A DNA stretch of 64,000 bases from Chitinophagales bacterium (GTDB lineage Bacteria > Bacteroidota > Bacteroidia > Chitinophagales > LD1): NCBI GenBank assembly GCA_016787045.1, contig JAEUVA010000019.1, forward strand, positions 62,001 to 126,000, written 5' to 3'. How positions within the stretch are numbered: the stretch's first letter is position 1; each line of letters opens with the position of its first letter. The notes beneath the pieces were generated by a model. That model was not told the DNA's origin, ran no database searches, and was given only the letters and a program-made list of their open reading frames with translations. This document shows positions 1 through 8,631 of this stretch, piece by piece. Position numbers and translations under genes: made by a program.

Positions 1-1
1 T

Positions 2-1096
2 AATTTGCCCGTTGAGCGCAAAAACACTGCTAACATGGTGGTGATTGATGCGCAACAAATTAACACCAATACAGTATGGAAAGACCACCAAAACGGGGTA
101 GATTACTTAGTGAAAGGGTTACTGATAATCAGCAACGGCAATTTAACCATTACACCCGGTGTAACAGTGATGTTTGAAGAAAATGCCGGATTATTGGTAA
201 CAGAAGAAGGGTCGCTCACAGCCATAGGCACCTCAAGCGACCCCATTTGGTTTACTTCGGTAGTGAACAAGCGTGGCTCGTGGAAGGGAATCTCCATTTT
301 AAGCAGTAGCAGCAAAAATGTTTTGAGCCATTGCAAGGTAGAATTGGCAGGTGGCGAAAACACTTTTGGCAAAGCCAACATCATACTTGGTTCAACTCAA
401 AATCAGGCAAGAGCAGAAATCAGTTATTGCGAGATACGTACCTCATCATCAGCCGGGCTGTTGGTACAGCATGAGAGTAGCCAACTTATCAACTTTGTGA
501 GCAATGTATTCAACACCAATTCAGGTTATCCTCTCTCTGTGCCGGTAAATCATAGCGAAACAATTTCAACCTCTAACAAATTTATACACAACGGTAAAAC
601 AGCTATAGAAATGAATAGCACTGGCGCGGTTACAATACCAATAGTGATAGGCGAAACCCCTCTGCCGGTGTGTTTTAATCAACCTGTTTTAGTTCAAAAC
701 TCTATGACATTACTGCCGGGCGTGCGCATACAATTTTGCCCCGGAGGGGGTATAAGATTTGAAGAAAACGGACAGTTAATAGCTGTTGGACAGCCACAAA
801 AACCCATTGTATTACAAGGCACTTACCAGGGTGCCGGGCAGTGGACTTCGTTAAAGTTTTATTCGCCCGGTGCTCAGAATAGGTTGGAGCATGTTTTTAT
901 CACAGGTGGAGGGCGGCAAAGCCAAGCAATGTTTAACTTTTATGCGGGTCATGTGCAGGCACAAAATTGCACTTTCAGCAACAGTGCCTCCTCGGGGCTG
1001 TTTATAGTCAAATCAATAGTTAGCTACAATGCCGATATAGAAACCAACAATACATTTCTAAACAACGCATCGGCAGCCATTTTATGGGGCGAATAG
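2..1096 (+). CDS. Right-handed beta-helix protein, 5' end outside window
   Basis: The reading frame is open from the window edge; the first possible start is a TTG at 5, so the true start and any signal peptide probably lie upstream. The visible 363 residues contain two copies of a module typical of Bacteroidota secreted beta-helix proteins: a turn of the type PGVxVxF, then a GLxVxExGxLxAxG stretch, then a PIxFTS stretch (about residues 46-85 and 238-275). Each copy is followed by short beta-strand coils rich in N, S and G (for example 'SHCKVELAGG' and 'LEHVFITGGG'). Such proteins are usually outer-membrane or extracellular and often bind or cleave polysaccharide, but no catalytic residues are recognisable. 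No T9SS sorting domain is present at the C-terminus, so surface lipoprotein export is the more likely route. The fold call is fairly safe; the function is unknown. Confidence 0.75.
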   Translation, partial: NLPVERKNTANMVVIDAQQINTNTVWKDHQNGVDYLVKGLLIISNGNLTITPGVTVMFEENAGLLVTEEGSLTAIGTSSDPIWFTSVVNKRGSWKGISILSSSSKNVLSHCKVELAGGENTFGKANIILGSTQNQARAEISYCEIRTSSSAGLLVQHESSQLINFVSNVFNTNSGYPLSVPVNHSETISTSNKFIHNGKTAIEMNSTGAVTIPIVIGETPLPVCFNQPVLVQNSMTLLPGVRIQFCPGGGIRFEENGQLIAVGQPQKPIVLQGTYQGAGQWTSLKFYSPGAQNRLEHVFITGGGRQSQAMFNFYAGHVQAQNCTFSNSASSGLFIVKSIVSYNADIETNNTFLNNASAAILWGE

Positions 1097-1279
1097 GGCA
1101 AAATTTTGGGCATTTAGCTTCCGAAATTTCCTTTTTCAACTAACCTAAAACAGTTACCAGTAAAGAGTTTGAGCCGAATGGGTTGAAAAAAAGGATGCTC
1201 AGAAAGCAAAAGTAGCACATCAAAATGGTTATAGCACAATTGAACGGTCAAGTACTATCGTTCTCACAAACAAATACCT

Positions 1280-1498
1280 ATGCCAAGTTTTAACGCAAAC
1301 ATTGCCCCATTAACCGGCCGCGAGTCCGAAATACTGGCAGAGTTCTCTAACGGACTAACCTCTAAACAAGTGTCAGGCAAATTAGGAATCAAGTTTGATA
1401 CTGTAGAAACATACCGCAAATCTATCCTCCGCAAGTTGGGCGCAACCAATACCACCATGGCGGTAGCCAACGCCCTGCGTTGGAGAATGATGATATAA
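1280..1498 (+). CDS. Stand-alone LuxR/GerE-type helix-turn-helix protein (72 aa)
   Basis: This small protein is almost entirely one LuxR-type DNA-binding domain: 'LTGRESEILAEFSNG' (residues 11-25), the recognition helix region 'SKQVSGKLGIKFDTVETYRKSI' written here in outline (28-50), and a C-terminal helix with 'LGATNTTMAVANAL'. The conserved LTxRExEIL start, the VxTYRxxI pattern and the KLGxxN motif all match the family. It lacks a receiver or sensor domain, so it is either a single-domain regulator or acts with a separately encoded sensor. The start is the ATG at 1280. A possible 44-residue membrane protein begins 8 bases downstream, so the two may be cotranscribed. Its targets are unknown; the SprB-repeat gene that follows is the nearest candidate, but that is only proximity. 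Confidence 0.8.
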   Translation: MPSFNANIAPLTGRESEILAEFSNGLTSKQVSGKLGIKFDTVETYRKSILRKLGATNTTMAVANALRWRMMI

Positions 1499-1505
1499 AC
1501 CCACC

Positions 1506-1640
1506 ATGCTCACCCATTACGGATACGTTTTACTGCTATTGGCTGGTCTAACAATAGGCATCAGCGCTATTGTGTGGATGTGTCTTCAGGATAAAAAGAA
1601 TCACCACAACAAGCGCGCTGAAAAGGATCAAGGCAGTTAA
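1506..1640 (+). CDS. Possible 44-aa single-pass membrane protein
   Basis: An ATG at 1506, eight bases after the LuxR-type gene, opens a 44-codon frame ending in TAA at 1638-1640. The translation has one hydrophobic segment (about residues 7-26, 'VLLLLAGLTIGISAIVWM') followed by a very basic, His/Lys-rich tail. This is the layout of many small inner-membrane proteins. Nothing else supports it, and no family is recognised. Close spacing to the regulator gene is the main argument for its being real. Confidence 0.45.
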   Translation: MLTHYGYVLLLLAGLTIGISAIVWMCLQDKKNHHNKRAEKDQGS

Positions 1641-1771
1641 CGGCTTTTCCCTCTTCTACACAAATTTTTTAAGGGCACTTGCAACATTTAGCTGTAATTA
1701 ATTGTCTTTGCTGGCAGTATTTTAGCTCTGGCAAAACAAAATATATTTACACTTGAAATAACCCACATTAC

Positions 1772-4720
1772 ATGAAAAAGCTCTACGCTTCAATAGCTTG
1801 TTGCACGCTATTTATTTCCTCTCTTCAAACATTCGCTCAAACCCTTACAGATGGCCCCATTCAGTTGCAAGTGCGGCTAAAAGATATGCAGATTGGCTTT
1901 AACGAAACCGATGCCTCGGTTTTAGGAGTGGGTTTTGGCCCAGATGAACCAATTGTAAAAGTATGGGCGCGCGATAATGCCAACGTAAGCACATTGGGTT
2001 GGCAAGGCGGCACCTGCCACCAGTTTAGCATGGGTACAGGTGGCTCACAAGGTGGCTTGCCCGGCACCACTCCAGCCATAAATGAGTTACTTTTTAACCA
2101 AACCTACGGCACAGCAACTGTGCCTCAGTATTTTGATATACGCGTAGAGGCATTTGAAGATGATAACCCCTCTGACCAGCTATTGGGTTTTTGTGCCAAT
2201 GGGCAGGTGTGTACTTACAATGCATCGCAGTGTTGTGGCATTCCGGTGTTTGGGGTTTGCATCGGCTTGAATGAAGGCGATGACAAGCAGTGCAACGCCA
2301 ATCCATTTAAAACTCAAATGGACTACCGCTTGGGGCCTCCATGTCAGTGGTATTTTCATGGCAATGTACAAGGCACCTGCGCCAACGATTGGAAACCCGG
2401 TATAGAGAGTTTTTGGAAGTACACCAAAGGCACGTCATGTGCAGATGCAATAGACCTAGGCACCATCAATACCGGTGGCACACTCACGCATTTTAACAGC
2501 AATGAGTGCTATACCAATACCCACGCTGCCTCACCGGGAAACGATGTATGGTACAAGTTTACCGCTAACGGCCCTATAGGAATTACCGCATCACTTTGTG
2601 GAGTAAACGGAGCACAGTTTGACAGCTATTTGTATCTATATAGCGCCTGTGGACAAACCACAGCCGATACCGCCAATGACGATGGCTGCGGTACACAATC
2701 AGTACTGGCCTACTCGGTTTGTCAGGCAGGCGATTACTACTTAGTAGTAGATGGAAAAACAGCCGCTGCACAAGGTACCTTCACTCTCACAGTAACCGAG
2801 AATCCCAATTTTATATTTGCCGCCAACATGAACAAGCAAGATGTATCTTGCTTTGGAGGAAGTAACGGCCAAATTACCGTAACCACACAGGGTGGCACAG
2901 CTCCATTCTCTTATGCTTGGAACCCCGGCACTCTCAGCGGAAACTCGGTTTCGGGTTTAGCGGGCGGTACTTACACCGTTTCGGTTACCGATGCTAAAGG
3001 ATGTATAGCCACTACTTCAACACAAATAAATGTACCTGCACAAATGACAGCCACTACCACCGCCAACCCGGTAACTTGCGGTGGCGCTTGTGATGGCTCT
3101 GCCTCTGTTACCGCGCAAGGCGGTACCACACCATACTCTTATGCTTGGAACTCGTTACCTCCACAACAGTTACAGAATGCTACTTTTCTTTGTGCAGCCA
3201 ACTATATAGTAACCGTAACCGATGCCAATAGTTGTACGGTGGTTGCCAATGCTACAGTGCCTAACACTACCACTGTGGTTATCACTCTAGATAATTTGCA
3301 AAACGTACAGTGCTTTGGAGCGGCAGATGGAGGTATTTTCCTGACCAGTACCGGTGGTCAACAACCATTATCTTTTGCTTGGAGCAACGCTGGTGTTACC
3401 ACCGAAGATAACACTAACCTCGGCCCGGGTACATACACCGTAACCGTAACCGATGCTATTGGTTGTACGGCTGGCAATACTTACACTATTACTGAGCCAC
3501 CTTTACTTACATCAAATGTTTCATTCACTTTCAACCCGCGTTGTAATGGAGGAAGCGATGGCATTGTAAACATTAACGTAAATGGGGGTGTGCAACCATA
3601 CAGCTATCAGTGGAATGCACCCACCAATGCCACTACCCAAAACCTAAACAATGTGGTGGCCGGTGCGCATAGCGTAACGGTGTCAGATGCCAATAATTGT
3701 ACAGTTACTTCCAGCGCAACTCTTACTGAGCCGGCACCGTTTAGTGCATCGCTTACCTCCACCAACCTATTGTGTTATGGCGGCTCTAATGGCACTGCCT
3801 CAGTTACAGTAAGTGGAGCTACCCCGCCTTACACTTATTTCTGGAGCGATTTCACCACCACATCATCTACCAGCGGACTTAAAGGCGGGCCATTTACCGT
3901 GTGGGTAGAAGATAACAACGGCTGCGATACCATACTCACCGGCACTATAAACGAGCCGGCACCCATCACCGTACAGATTACCTCTACCGAGCCATTGTGT
4001 GCCGCACAAGGCAATGGTCAAATAACAGCGGTAGTCAATGGCGGCACCAATCCATACAATTATGCTTGGAGCGGTGGCTTGCAGCCGGTAGCCAACCCAA
4101 CAGCCAATAGCGGCTCATACATTCTTACAGTAACCGATGCCAATAACTGCTCAGCTACCGGTGCCGTAGGCGTAAACGCACCTGAGCCATTTGTGGTTAG
4201 CGTAATTGGTATCAATCCCAATTGTATTGGTGATTCTACCGGAGCGGCTACGGTTAGCTCCACCGGTGGCGTTGGGCCATTTACTTACACCTGGAGTAAT
4301 AACTCTACCGATGCGTACATTGAAAAAGCGCCTAAGGGCTTTTATGCCGTAACCGTGACCGATGCTAATGGATGTACCGGAGCCGGGCAGGTTTCGCTTA
4401 GCGACCCTACGGTTGACCCTGAGAACTGCAAGCCCGATAAATTTGTGGTGCTGATACCTACGGCTTTTACACCCAATGGCGATAATGTAAATGACCGCTT
4501 GGTGGCCATTATGCGCAATGTACAAAAGTTAGAAATGCACGTGTACAACCGCTGGGGCGAATTGGTGTACCAAAACATGAACGTAGTGCCCGGTGATGGT
4601 TGGGATGGTACTTTTAAAGGAATACAACAACCTGTAGGTACTTATGTATATACCTACCATGTTACCTATATTAACGGAGTGGTAGCCGATGAAAAAGGCA
4701 GCGCTACTTTGTTGCGATAA
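1772..4720 (+). CDS. SprB-repeat secreted protein with gliding-type (CHU_C) C-terminal domain
   Basis: 982 residues. A signal peptide (about 1-22, ending 'LQTFAQ') is followed by a Cys-rich N-terminal region. A PPC-like beta-sandwich covers about residues 220-345 ('PGNDVWYKFTA', 'GDYYLVVDG'). About six SprB-type repeats (355-875) each contain a 'CFGGSNGxI', 'GGTxPYSYxW', 'GLxxGTYTVTVTDAxGC' pattern. The last 95 residues ('PTAFTPNGDNVND ... VYNRWGELVYQ ... GTYVYTYHV') are the gliding motility-associated C-terminal domain (CHU_C family), which directs export by the type IX secretion system. The protein is therefore expected on the cell surface or outside. SprB itself is the mobile gliding adhesin of Flavobacterium, but this is only a repeat relative, not an orthologue. 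A strong terminator follows, so it is monocistronic at its 3' end. Confidence 0.93.
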   Translation: MKKLYASIACCTLFISSLQTFAQTLTDGPIQLQVRLKDMQIGFNETDASVLGVGFGPDEPIVKVWARDNANVSTLGWQGGTCHQFSMGTGGSQGGLPGTTPAINELLFNQTYGTATVPQYFDIRVEAFEDDNPSDQLLGFCANGQVCTYNASQCCGIPVFGVCIGLNEGDDKQCNANPFKTQMDYRLGPPCQWYFHGNVQGTCANDWKPGIESFWKYTKGTSCADAIDLGTINTGGTLTHFNSNECYTNTHAASPGNDVWYKFTANGPIGITASLCGVNGAQFDSYLYLYSACGQTTADTANDDGCGTQSVLAYSVCQAGDYYLVVDGKTAAAQGTFTLTVTENPNFIFAANMNKQDVSCFGGSNGQITVTTQGGTAPFSYAWNPGTLSGNSVSGLAGGTYTVSVTDAKGCIATTSTQINVPAQMTATTTANPVTCGGACDGSASVTAQGGTTPYSYAWNSLPPQQLQNATFLCAANYIVTVTDANSCTVVANATVPNTTTVVITLDNLQNVQCFGAADGGIFLTSTGGQQPLSFAWSNAGVTTEDNTNLGPGTYTVTVTDAIGCTAGNTYTITEPPLLTSNVSFTFNPRCNGGSDGIVNINVNGGVQPYSYQWNAPTNATTQNLNNVVAGAHSVTVSDANNCTVTSSATLTEPAPFSASLTSTNLLCYGGSNGTASVTVSGATPPYTYFWSDFTTTSSTSGLKGGPFTVWVEDNNGCDTILTGTINEPAPITVQITSTEPLCAAQGNGQITAVVNGGTNPYNYAWSGGLQPVANPTANSGSYILTVTDANNCSATGAVGVNAPEPFVVSVIGINPNCIGDSTGAATVSSTGGVGPFTYTWSNNSTDAYIEKAPKGFYAVTVTDANGCTGAGQVSLSDPTVDPENCKPDKFVVLIPTAFTPNGDNVNDRLVAIMRNVQKLEMHVYNRWGELVYQNMNVVPGDGWDGTFKGIQQPVGTYVYTYHVTYINGVVADEKGSATLLR

Positions 4721-4740
4721 AATGTGCTATATATCTTTAG

Positions 4741-4769
4741 AAAGCCCCGTTAAAAAACGGGGCTTTTTT
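4741..4769 (+). terminator. Rho-independent terminator after SprB-repeat gene
   Basis: An 11-bp stem (AAAGCCCCGTT paired with AACGGGGCTTT) around a four-A loop is followed by a T-run. It starts 20 bases after the stop codon of the SprB-repeat gene. Confidence 0.9.
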
Positions 4770-5228
4770 GCTTTCAAATAAAAAGATCTCATAAAGCATT
4801 ACAAATAAGGAATAAAAAATTATACTTGTAGTGTCCAACATATTGAAAATGCATTTTTTTGAGACTATAATTATCCCCCCCTGTCAAGTGTAATATTCTG
4901 TACATATGCTATACAAATAAGGCATACCAATCAGAGTTATTTATCTCCTACATATATTACAAACGAAGATAATAAATAAAAAAGAGCAGGGCTTGCACAC
5001 CCCGCTCTTGCTTCCTTTAAAGTACGACCAATAAAAGAATGCTGTGCAAGAATAAAAAAAACTGACTGAGGATATTATGCAGTTATGCATTATATCCTTG
5101 CCGGTGTTTGTGGCAGGTTAACCAAACCAAACATTGCCAAGAGCAAACCCACTACCCCTCTTTACAAAAACTGTAGTGCGCCTAACCCCCGAAAAGCGAT
5201 ATGAGTAGGGGAGAAAAGTTTACAAAAA
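4770..5228. other. AT-rich intergenic stretch, no gene seen
   Basis: No convincing coding frame or RNA gene is visible here. It holds two secondary-structure candidates. The first is a hairpin at 4982-5009 (AAGAGC-A-GGG pairing with CCC-C-GCTCTT, one A/C mismatch). The second is an imperfect palindrome around 5069-5096 (GGATATTATGCA against TGCATTATATCC). A promoter for the downstream cassette presumably lies near 5150-5220, but no clear TAnnTTTG box was found. Confidence 0.5.
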
Positions 5229-5285
5229 ATGAAAAAGTATTTATTGATAACACAGGTACCTATTACGCTTTTTTGCGGTGTGTGA
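5229..5285 (+). other. Signal-peptide-like leader ORF (18 aa) ending in TGA, in frame with the next ORF
   Basis: ATG at 5229 (with a purine-rich AGGGGAGAA about 15 bases upstream) encodes 'MKKYLLITQVPITLFCGV' and stops at TGA 5283-5285. The downstream peptide gene starts in the same frame at the very next codon, and its first residues (LLCSFL) continue the hydrophobic stretch. Read through, the two parts make one normal-looking signal peptide. It may be the true N-terminus of the peptide gene cut by a nonsense change, a regulated readthrough site, a short upstream ORF, or an error in the sequence. Confidence 0.45.
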
Positions 5286-5609
5286 TTGTTGTGTTCGTTT
5301 CTAAGAATGCCGGTGATAAACGAAAGAGAAATGAGCATACATTCACTCAACACTTTGACAAGTGATTACAAAAAGGCACCTAACAACAAAGCATACATTT
5401 TGCAAGCTCCTGCACCCGGAGATACACAACCACGAAAAGAATGTAAAGGTATTGGTAGAGATTGCAAAACAACCACATCGGCTTACTTGACAACTTATGA
5501 ATGGGACACCTTCTTTCCATCATATGGAGCCGAAGAGTTTTCATCAGTTGATCCACACTCAAATCCTGAATTCATCACCTACTTGGTGGGAATCGGATTT
5601 GGCCAATAA
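5286..5609 (+). CDS. Small cysteine-pair protein, possible exported peptide precursor
   Basis: The frame begins with TTG at 5286, directly after an in-frame TGA; ATG codons at 5307 and 5331 are alternative starts, the last preceded by a weak purine tract (GAAAGAGAA). From 5331 the product has 92 residues, polar and unrelated to any family I recognise. It has a single cysteine pair, 'CKGIGRDC', in its middle and an aromatic/acidic C-terminal half. It stands at the head of an AT-rich cassette with a propeller lipoprotein and a CxxC lipoprotein. In other Bacteroidota, short exported peptides (for example NVEALT-domain proteins) sit beside such lipoproteins; the analogy is inference, and the NVEALT motif is absent. 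If only the part after the TGA is translated, the protein has no signal peptide and would be cytoplasmic. Confidence 0.5.
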   Translation: MLCSFLRMPVINEREMSIHSLNTLTSDYKKAPNNKAYILQAPAPGDTQPRKECKGIGRDCKTTTSAYLTTYEWDTFFPSYGAEEFSSVDPHSNPEFITYLVGIGFGQ

Positions 5610-5620
5610 ACAAATAGAAG

Positions 5621-5658
5621 AATTCAATGAAAGATCTGCAAAGATCTTTCATTGAATT
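5621..5658. repeat. 17-bp perfect inverted repeat between peptide gene and lipoprotein gene
   Basis: The arms AATTCAATGAAAGATCT (5621-5637) and its exact reverse complement (5642-5658) enclose a GCAA loop. The hairpin starts 11 bases after the peptide stop codon and ends 15 bases before the lipoprotein ATG. No T-run follows, so it is more likely an mRNA-stabilising or expression-ratio element than a simple terminator. Confidence 0.85.
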
Positions 5659-5673
5659 AACACAAATAGTTGT

Positions 5674-6798
5674 ATGAATAGAATATTACTTAGCACCGTA
5701 ATCTGGCTTATGATATGTGGTTGCAATACACCAATAACAGAATATCGTGAGCAACACACAGAACGCAATAATTCTAGCCATGGAAGGTTTAAAAAAGAAG
5801 TGATTACTATTCAGACGCTAAAAGATATTGCATTGTCAGATTACAACACACTACAATACAACCATGGATACTTTTGTTTTTACAACTCTTTGCATGATTG
5901 CGTAGAGCTAATTGCACACAATAGGAATAGTGAAAGCAAAGCAATTACCCTTGAGTCAAATCAGAACTACGGCAGTGTGAATGCATTGTGTTTATATGCG
6001 CTTGATACTATCATTATAGTACAAGATTACGCCATCTCTCTGTATAATCAGCGGGGTGTATGTTACAAAACCGTATTGTTAGAGGCCACGGACAGTACGC
6101 AGTTCTTTCTTGGTAAGTTTTCGGACTCTTATCAACCATATTATCACAATGGTGTGTTGTATTTGCAAAGATATTACTTGGGCTGTCTAGATAATCGTGA
6201 TTGTACTGATTACAGCATTGAGGTCGCTATTCATGTTTTTGAAGAACGTATGGATACATTACAGATACTAAACTCTAAACTGTATAAGTACAATTTTGAT
6301 GATATAACAAATGTTAGCAGGGCTGTAATGGGTGGCCAACACCTTTACTCGTTTCAGGCCGATCCCAATATATACTTATATGATTTTTTAAACCACGTGG
6401 TGAAGGTAAAAGGTGGAAGAAGTGCATACCAAAAAATAGATCCTCTGGAAGCAAATAAATACGCACATGATACGATACAGACGCACAGAAAAAAGATGGA
6501 GTTGTTAATCTCTATGCCACAGTACACTGCTATCACCTACAACCCTAATGCAAACAGAGTGTATCGTCTGTTTATTAAAGAGTTGCCCTATAAAAACAGA
6601 GAAGGCAGATACAATACGTTTCGCGATAAGGAATGTTACTTAATGGAAATAGACACCAGCCTTACAGTATTGTCAGAAACTAAGTTGCAGGGTAATTATG
6701 CTACAAACTTGTTACTAAACATAGAGAACATGGTTGGATTAATCGTAGATGCAAGCACCAATAGTATTACCATAGAAACATATGAAAAACTGTACTAA
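5674..6798 (+). CDS. DUF4221-like propeller lipoprotein
   Basis: 374 residues. The N-terminus 'WLMICGC' is a lipoprotein signal with the lipidated Cys probably at residue 17. The body is rich in aromatic beta-strands with motifs such as 'LYLQRYYLG', 'IYLYDFLNHVVKV' and, near the C-terminus, 'AITYNPNANRVYRLF', resembling DUF4221 lipoproteins of Bacteroidota, which are predicted six-bladed beta-propellers. Function is unknown for the family. It follows the cysteine-pair peptide gene across a perfect hairpin, and its stop overlaps the start of the thioredoxin-like lipoprotein gene by 17 bases, so those two are translationally coupled. The base composition is more AT-rich than most neighbours, which fits recent acquisition. 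The family assignment is moderate; a membrane-anchored propeller is the safer description. Confidence 0.7.
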   Translation: MNRILLSTVIWLMICGCNTPITEYREQHTERNNSSHGRFKKEVITIQTLKDIALSDYNTLQYNHGYFCFYNSLHDCVELIAHNRNSESKAITLESNQNYGSVNALCLYALDTIIIVQDYAISLYNQRGVCYKTVLLEATDSTQFFLGKFSDSYQPYYHNGVLYLQRYYLGCLDNRDCTDYSIEVAIHVFEERMDTLQILNSKLYKYNFDDITNVSRAVMGGQHLYSFQADPNIYLYDFLNHVVKVKGGRSAYQKIDPLEANKYAHDTIQTHRKKMELLISMPQYTAITYNPNANRVYRLFIKELPYKNREGRYNTFRDKECYLMEIDTSLTVLSETKLQGNYATNLLLNIENMVGLIVDASTNSITIETYEKLY

Positions 6799-7243
6799 AT
6801 CCGTCCTCTTAATGTTATTGATAGTGATATGTGCATGCCATAATAAGCATCAAAAAAAGCAACCAGAGGAAAATGTTGTAGGCGAAAACCAGTTATTGAT
6901 AGATTATCTATTTGACATTCAAGGAATTACAGTACAGGACACAGTAATTTGTGTTATATACTTCTCTCAAAATTGTCAAAAGTGCTCTATTCCATTTGAT
7001 GCTATTACAGATATACTAGTACATTCCATATATGACAAATTCTTAATTGTTAGCTCGGCTAAGCACTTTCATTATTCATGTCCCCAAACAATTCGGATGT
7101 TTATGGATACGACAGATGCGCTTTCTACTTACGCGTTGGATAGCGATAGACATATGTTCTATAGAGTAGCTAATGGTAAAATTCTTAATGTTTTACCGAT
7201 TACCGAAGATAACCTAAGCATAATACGTCAACTGGTAAGGTAG
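6782..7243 (+). CDS. Thioredoxin-like CxxC lipoprotein
   Basis: 153 residues. The N-terminus 'LLMLLIVICAC' gives a lipobox with Cys19. The region 'VICVIYFSQNCQKC' (about residues 56-70) is a beta-strand followed by a CQKC redox pair, the layout of a thioredoxin-like active site, although the usual WCxxC tryptophan is absent. The C-terminal part ('MFYRVANGKILNVLPIT') matches the closing strand and helix of such folds. The start lies inside the 3' end of the preceding lipoprotein gene (17-base overlap, different frame), implying coupled translation. It is probably anchored in the periplasm or at the outer membrane. A role in oxidising or reducing the cysteine-pair peptide encoded upstream is an inference from context only. 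Confidence 0.7.
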   Translation: MKNCTKSVLLMLLIVICACHNKHQKKQPEENVVGENQLLIDYLFDIQGITVQDTVICVIYFSQNCQKCSIPFDAITDILVHSIYDKFLIVSSAKHFHYSCPQTIRMFMDTTDALSTYALDSDRHMFYRVANGKILNVLPITEDNLSIIRQLVR

Positions 7244-7527
7244 CCACAATATAAAATGAGGGGTATAAAGTGTATCATGTTAAGCCCCAGTTTAGAGATA
7301 GGTTGGTAGAGATTGTAATGAGGTTATATCAAAGGGGGGGCCTCTCTTCATTTTTCATTAATGTGCCAAGTAACAATGTTGATTTTTTGTCCTATTGGGA
7401 TCATTACGACCAATTTTGCTATAGGAGATTTTTACTCTTCTTCTCACTCTGTACATGTAACCCTGCTGCCCATTTCCCAATTCCCGTTTCCCTTCTATAT
7501 TCGCCCCTCATTCTAAAAAACAACCAC

Positions 7528-8100
7528 ATGGCAACTACCGCAGATATCCGCAACGGGCTTTGCATAGAGTTCAACAACGACATTTACCAGTTCATAGAGT
7601 TTCAGCACGTAAAACCCGGCAAAGGCAATGCTTTTGTTCGCTGCCGTATGAAGGGCTTCCGTACCGGTCGTGTATTGGAGCATACTTTTCCATCGGGTCA
7701 TGAAATCGTTACCGCTCGCGTTATTCGTAAACCATACCAGTACTTGTATAAAGATGATAGCGGCTATAACTTTATGGATCAGGAAACTTTTGACCAAATA
7801 GTGGTAGAAGAAAAGTTGATTGAAAACAACGACTTTTTGCGTGAAGGCGATGTGTGCGATGTAGTGATACATGAAGAAACCAACCAACTGCTTTCTTGCG
7901 AATTGCCTTCACACGTAGCTTTGCTGGTAACTTTTACAGATGATAACGCAGTAGCCGGTAACACCTCTACTAACGCCACCAAACCTGCTTCGGTAGAAAC
8001 CGGCTCAGAGGTACAGGTGCCGCTTTTTGTAAAAACAGGCGATAAAATAAAAATAGACACTCGCACCCGTGCTTATGTAGAGCGCGTTAAGGACAAATAG
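7528..8100 (+). CDS. efp: Elongation factor P
   Basis: 190 residues, the usual EF-P length. EF-P binds between the P and E sites of the ribosome and relieves stalling at polyproline stretches. The N-terminal KOW-like domain begins 'MATTADIRNG'; the loop 'HVKPGKGNAF' carries the conserved lysine K32 that is the tip residue facing the peptidyl-transferase centre. The central OB domain and the C-terminal OB domain ('VQVPLFVKTGDKIKIDTRT') are intact. The ATG at 7528 is chosen over in-frame upstream starts because it gives the canonical N-terminus. The gene is followed 51 bases later by accB, a common pairing in Bacteroidota. Confidence 0.97.
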   Translation: MATTADIRNGLCIEFNNDIYQFIEFQHVKPGKGNAFVRCRMKGFRTGRVLEHTFPSGHEIVTARVIRKPYQYLYKDDSGYNFMDQETFDQIVVEEKLIENNDFLREGDVCDVVIHEETNQLLSCELPSHVALLVTFTDDNAVAGNTSTNATKPASVETGSEVQVPLFVKTGDKIKIDTRTRAYVERVKDK

Positions 8101-8151
8101 TTTTCGCTATTTGGGCAATTTGTTCTATTCTCATATTCTGAAACAAGAGGC

Positions 8152-8631
8152 ATGGATTTAAAAGTTATTCAAGACCTGATTAAATTGGTGAAGAAAACCG
8201 AGATCAGCGAACTAACCGTTAAGGAAGGTGAGCTGACCATTACGGTAAAAAATAAAGTGGCAGAAACGGTGGTTTACTCTGGCGCAGCGCCACAACCAGT
8301 ACTGCAAACCGCTCCGGTAGCCCAACAGCAAAATGTAGCTTCGCAATCCGTAGGTACAGATTCTTCTTCATCTAAGCCGGCTGATAATGAATTTATCTAC
8401 CGCTCACCTATGGTAGGTACTTTTTACCGCAAACCGGGAGCCGATAAAGATCCCTTTGTGAAAGTAGGCGATACGGTGCAGCAAGGTACCGTATTGTGCA
8501 TCATAGAAGCTATGAAACTTTTCAACCAAATAGACTATGATGGGCCATCAGGTACTATTGTTAAGATATTGGCTGATGATGCCAGCCCCGTAGAGTTTGA
8601 CCAGCCGCTTTTCTTAGTGGCAAAGTCCTGA
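8152..8631 (+). CDS. accB: Biotin carboxyl carrier protein of acetyl-CoA carboxylase
   Basis: 159 residues. AccB carries the biotin that is carboxylated by AccC and then used by the carboxyltransferase to make malonyl-CoA for fatty-acid synthesis. The N-terminal half (1-35) is the typical helical and charged segment, residues about 45-80 form a flexible A/P/Q/S-rich linker, and the C-terminal biotinyl domain contains 'SPMVGTFYRKPGADKDPFV' and the biotinylation site 'EAMKLFNQI' with K122. It ends in TGA, showing that TGA is a stop in this genome. It sits downstream of efp; the biotin carboxylase gene accC, which usually follows, is missing here and a convergent gene begins only seven bases away. 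Confidence 0.96.
   Translation: MDLKVIQDLIKLVKKTEISELTVKEGELTITVKNKVAETVVYSGAAPQPVLQTAPVAQQQNVASQSVGTDSSSSKPADNEFIYRSPMVGTFYRKPGADKDPFVKVGDTVQQGTVLCIIEAMKLFNQIDYDGPSGTIVKILADDASPVEFDQPLFLVAKS

Noticed and set aside
5283..5285. TGA read as Trp by a genome-wide alternative code
   Set aside because: TGA is the stop codon of accB, the family 2 glycosyltransferase and the DUF1361 gene in this window.
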